Assembly (NCBI RefSeq): GCF_003480315.1
Contig: NZ_QUIV01000006.1
Span: 71,639 to 135,638 of the forward strand
DNA: 64,000 nucleotides
Reading direction: 5' to 3'
Source: Clostridium sp. AM33-3
GTDB lineage: Bacteria; Bacillota; Clostridia; Lachnospirales; Lachnospiraceae
The notes under the pieces are model-generated. The model worked only from the letters and a program-made list of their open reading frames with translations. It was not told the DNA's origin and made no database searches. Made by a program: the position numbers and the translations under genes. How positions within the stretch are numbered: the stretch's first letter is position 1; each line of letters starts with the position of its first letter. Positions 61,566-64,000 of this stretch are shown piece by piece.

Positions 61566-62272
61566 AAGAAATTCCCCCAATAGTCCGTCAGCCGTTCCAT
61601 AAATTCTTTCCGTTTGGGCTGGCTGATGAGAATGACCTCACCTGTAATCAATTCAATATCCAGCTTCTTGATGCCTTTCACATAGAACAGATTGACAATG
61701 TAGCTGGTATGGCAGCGCACAAAGTCTTTGTCGCAAAGCTCCCGTTCCACTTCTTTCATGCTCTTATAGCAGATAATATTTTCCTGCTCGGTATGGAACA
61801 TCAGATTGCGGTTATAGGTTTCAACGTATCGAATGGATTTCAGCGGCACCTTATATTTGCCGGTATCGTTGGTAATCACCAGAGAGGGGGCATCTTCTTT
61901 CTGGCTGCGCTCCACGAATTTGTCCATTTCTGATTTGAGCCGGGCATATTTCATGGGCTTAATGATGTAGTTCGTCGCATGGTATTTATATCCCTCAAGC
62001 CCATACTGTGTAAGAGTAGTTAGAAAAATAATGCCCACGGTTTCGTCCATTTGTCGGATACGCTCGGCAGCATGAAGTCCGTCTACCATCTTCATTTGAA
62101 TATCAAGGAAAATCAGGTCTATGGTTGGATCGTATTTCTCGATTAGCTCCATACCGTCATAGTACGGGGTAATCTTTATGTTCCGTCCTGTTTCCTTGCT
62201 GTATTGGTTCAGTAAGTCGGTCAAATACTGAACAAAGTCTTTTTCATCATCACAAATTGCTATATGCAGCAC
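61562..62272 (-). CDS. LytTR-type response regulator (AgrA-like)
   Basis: A 236-residue regulator: receiver domain with phospho-Asp57 (LIFLDIQM) and Lys near 107, then a C-terminal LytTR DNA-binding domain (VETYNRNLMFHTEQ, FVRCHTSYIVNL). GTG is the start, with AGGTG upstream. It is linked by overlap to the kinase and lies 4 bp from the small HTH gene before it. Confidence 0.9.
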   Translation of the reverse strand: MLHIAICDDEKDFVQYLTDLLNQYSKETGRNIKITPYYDGMELIEKYDPTIDLIFLDIQMKMVDGLHAAERIRQMDETVGIIFLTTLTQYGLEGYKYHATNYIIKPMKYARLKSEMDKFVERSQKEDAPSLVITNDTGKYKVPLKSIRYVETYNRNLMFHTEQENIICYKSMKEVERELCDKDFVRCHTSYIVNLFYVKGIKKLDIELITGEVILISQPKRKEFMERLTDYWGNFL

Positions 62273-62276
62273 TGTA

Positions 62277-62450
62277 TCACCTGCTTTCGTTATACCGTCT
62301 GTCCTTTGGCTTCTCTGCCTCCTTGGGGATCAGCCAGACACCGGCCATTTTGACAGCACCGGGGATGCGTCCATCGGTGCAGTAATAATTTATCTGACGG
62401 GACGAAACGCCCCATTTTTCGCTTGCCTCTTTGAGCGTCATGTAATCCAT
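62277..62450 (-). CDS. Small excisionase/MerR-like helix-turn-helix protein
   Basis: A 57-residue DNA-binding protein (MDYMTLKEASEKWGVSSRQI start, then CTDGRIPGAVKMAGVWLIPK), a winged helix typical of small mobile-element regulators and excisionases. It stops 4 bp before the response regulator start and so is translated with it. It may regulate the operon. Too short for many gene finders. Confidence 0.78.
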   Translation of the reverse strand: MDYMTLKEASEKWGVSSRQINYYCTDGRIPGAVKMAGVWLIPKEAEKPKDRRYNESR

Positions 62451-62620
62451 GTTCACACCTCTAACAATTTATTTTATTATATTTCATTTGCTCGAAGAAT
62501 ACAAGCCCGCAACCATGCTGTCAAAAAAGAAAATCGGTATAATCGTACATCTTGTCAGGCATAATAAGGCCATTCCATCATATAAACCGGAACAATACAA
62601 TATTATTGAGGTGAACGATT

Positions 62621-62977
62621 ATGCCGATTGATGATTTAACTGCTTTAGGGCAAAAAATGCGAGAAGCCCGAAAGAATAAAGAGCTAACACAGCAGGAGCT
62701 ATCTGATCTGAGCCATGTTTCTGTAAAGCAAATCGCCAATATCGAAAAGGGGAAAATGAATCCCTCTTATTTGATTTTAAGAGCATTGGCAAAGGTCCTG
62801 CACATCTCTTTAGATACGCTTATAAATCCAGATATTTCTCTGGAAGATGAAGGTGTCAATCAGATGAAAATGCTTTATTCCACCTGTCCGCCAGAAATGC
62901 GTGACACCCTGTTACATCACACACAGGAAACGGTGAAAGAACTGACAGAGTTGTCCGAGAAATTTGAAACGAATTGA
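62621..62977 (+). CDS. XRE-family transcriptional regulator
   Basis: A 118-residue protein with an N-terminal Cro/CI helix-turn-helix (LTQQELSDLSHVSVKQIANIEKG) and a helical C-terminal segment. It resembles the repressor at 42898-43266 in layout. GAGGTGAAC precedes the ATG. It is divergent from the two-component unit and convergent with the relaxase, and may repress transfer or the neighbouring operon. Confidence 0.83.
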   Translation: MPIDDLTALGQKMREARKNKELTQQELSDLSHVSVKQIANIEKGKMNPSYLILRALAKVLHISLDTLINPDISLEDEGVNQMKMLYSTCPPEMRDTLLHHTQETVKELTELSEKFETN

Positions 62978-62978
62978 G

Positions 62979-63020
62979 CCAGTGAGTGAAATTTAACGAT
63001 TCTCTCACTGGTTCTTTTCA
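62979..63020 (+). terminator. Terminator after the XRE gene
   Basis: CCAGTGAG and CTCACTGG form an 8-bp stem followed by TTCTTTTC, starting two bases past the stop. Confidence 0.75.
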
Positions 63021-63069
63021 TTTTCGGAGAAAAGAGGCAAGCAATGCCTGTGTTAATACACACAGGCCC

Positions 63070-63106
63070 GCAGAGAAGAAAATCCCTTTGTGATTTTCCT
63101 CTCTGC
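63070..63106. terminator. Hairpin downstream of the relaxase gene
   Basis: GCAGAGA-GAAAATC pairs with GATTTTC-TCTCTGC over 15 positions (one mismatch, eight-base loop). It lies about 95 bp past the relaxase stop; a GC-rich stretch without a gene separates them. Confidence 0.6.
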
Positions 63107-63199
63107 TTGCTTGTTGAGGGCAGCGCCCCCAAGCCCCTTTGAACACAGAATTTCATTCTGTGGCTGCGCGTTCTGCGAACGCTTTTGACCAGGACCAGC

Positions 63200-64000
63200 T
63201 TACCGCTGGCCGTGGTCTTTTTCTTTTTCAACATCCTGTTCTACCTCCATTTTCAGCACTCGATCCACATTGGCCTTTGCCGTTAAAAGCTCGCGCATTT
63301 CCTCACGGGAACGCCGGTACTCGGCATAGGTCTTTTTCTTTTCTTCCAGCAATTTCGCGTACTCCGTCTGCAACTCTTTGACCTTGGGAAGTTTCTTGAC
63401 TCCCATCTCATCAAAGGCATTCTTAGCAGCCTGGTGGAGCAGAATTTCTTCCTCATGTTCCCCCCGGAATTTCTTAGAGTAACCCGCCTTGCGGTATGCC
63501 ACATAGACCTCACGGGTTTTAGCATAATTTACGATGTGAGTACGCAGAACAGCAATCTCTGCCATGCGCTTTTCAGCCGCTTTAATCTGCGCCGAAAGTT
63601 CATTGTGATGTGCCGTGGCAGCCGCAGCCTTTTCTTCCAAAACCGCATACTCCAGCAGGTTATTCTCTGACAGGTAATTCATGGTCTGCGCCATTTGCTT
63701 CAGATTGAAAACTTTAGCCCATCGCGTATAGCCAGCACCTTTTCCAGCCTGCAATTTTGCCTGAATGTCCACCAGCAGATTGATCTTTGGCGGCTCTGCC
63801 CGTGTGACTGTTTTCTTTCGCGGGGTATGTGCTTTCTTCCCTAAGAGAACTGCCCGCAAATCTTCCAATCCATATCCTTCGCCCAGACTGTCCATGCGGG
63901 CGGCTTTCTCCCAACCAGAGAGTTTCAGTCGATACGATTTTCCGCGCTTTGAGACTTCACAACCATACTCTTGCAACAGTTTCAGCAGTTCTTCAAAGTC
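63200..64000 (-). CDS. ICE relaxase (MobA/MobL-like), C-terminal part
   Basis: The last ~266 residues of a Tn1549-type relaxase, which nicks oriT and leads the transferred strand; the gene continues past the right edge, so the catalytic N-terminal domain is out of view. What is seen is EYGCEVSKRGKSYRLKLSG, a basic linker (PRKKTVTR), then a long Glu/Lys/Ala-rich coiled coil (about 90-240) ending in a charged tail. The reading frame is open to base 64000. It marks the transfer module of the element. Confidence 0.75.
   Translation of the reverse strand, partial: DFEELLKLLQEYGCEVSKRGKSYRLKLSGWEKAARMDSLGEGYGLEDLRAVLLGKKAHTPRKKTVTRAEPPKINLLVDIQAKLQAGKGAGYTRWAKVFNLKQMAQTMNYLSENNLLEYAVLEEKAAAATAHHNELSAQIKAAEKRMAEIAVLRTHIVNYAKTREVYVAYRKAGYSKKFRGEHEEEILLHQAAKNAFDEMGVKKLPKVKELQTEYAKLLEEKKKTYAEYRRSREEMRELLTAKANVDRVLKMEVEQDVEKEKDHGQR

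Noticed and set aside
62917-63234. 105-codon minus-strand frame downstream of the relaxase
   Set aside because: Covers two terminators and a GC-rich noncoding stretch; composition is not protein-like.

Overview
The window looks like chromosome plus accessory DNA from an anaerobic Clostridia, most likely a Lachnospiraceae-type gut bacterium. The signs are strong AGGAGG-type ribosome binding sites, moderate GC, glucan/choline-binding-like surface repeats, a C69 dipeptidase, a 2-hydroxycarboxylate transporter, and a Tn916/Tn1549-type integrative conjugative element (ICE). No rRNA, tRNA or CRISPR array was seen. Species cannot be named from the sequence.

Chromosomal part, about 1-26.0 kb. A dispersed tricarboxylate locus dominates. 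The leftmost operon (minus strand, 5.4 kb to 1) encodes a PrpF/YbhH-like isomerase, a YbhJ-like aconitase-family hydratase, an MmgE/PrpD-family protein, and citrate-lyase-type CitD and CitE (cut by the window edge). Further right are an isocitrate-dehydrogenase-family enzyme with a divergent LysR regulator (10.5-12.8 kb), a CitS-type 2-hydroxycarboxylate transporter, a monomeric aconitase, another LysR regulator and a second YbhJ-like hydratase (15.7-22.6 kb). Together they could import a citrate-like acid, interconvert isomers, split it through an ACP-dependent lyase or oxidise it to a 2-oxo acid. Interspersed are a surface repeat protein, a fructose PTS operon (fruK-fruA) with an RpiR regulator, a C69 peptidase, an esterase, a Cys-cluster protein/patatin pair, and a low-Mr phosphatase/pyridoxal kinase pair.

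Accessory part, about 26.0 kb to the window end. It opens with a frameshifted Tn1549-like integrase and its excisionase, and reaches a relaxase cut by the right edge. It is a mosaic. 27.8-31.1 kb holds a HEPN/MNT toxin-antitoxin pair, a frameshifted HNH gene and a truncated mobilization gene behind an oriT-like region. 31.1-34.3 kb holds an RHH-endonuclease-methyltransferase operon. 34.3-39 kb holds fused ICE remnants (serine recombinase fragment, DUF3801, RepA-like, ParA, DUF3970, DUF6075). 39-43.3 kb holds an intact large serine recombinase, a MazF-like toxin, a sigma-like factor and an XRE repressor around a hairpin-rich control region.

Cargo, 43.3-56.0 kb, is a metal-homeostasis island: AraC regulator, FeoB-associated peptide, feoB, feoA, MATE exporter, csoR, a copA carrying a C-terminal CopZ-like domain, then an HMA chaperone, a second P-type ATPase, two ArsR regulators, a nitroreductase and an HxlR regulator. 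A 25-bp operator-like motif is shared by the AraC, MATE-feo and copA promoter regions. The copA/HMA intergenic region also holds a candidate structured small RNA with its own promoter, pseudoknot potential and terminator. 56.0-64 kb has a radical-SAM remnant, an ABC exporter with a LytTR/GHKL two-component system, another XRE gene, and the relaxase C-terminus.
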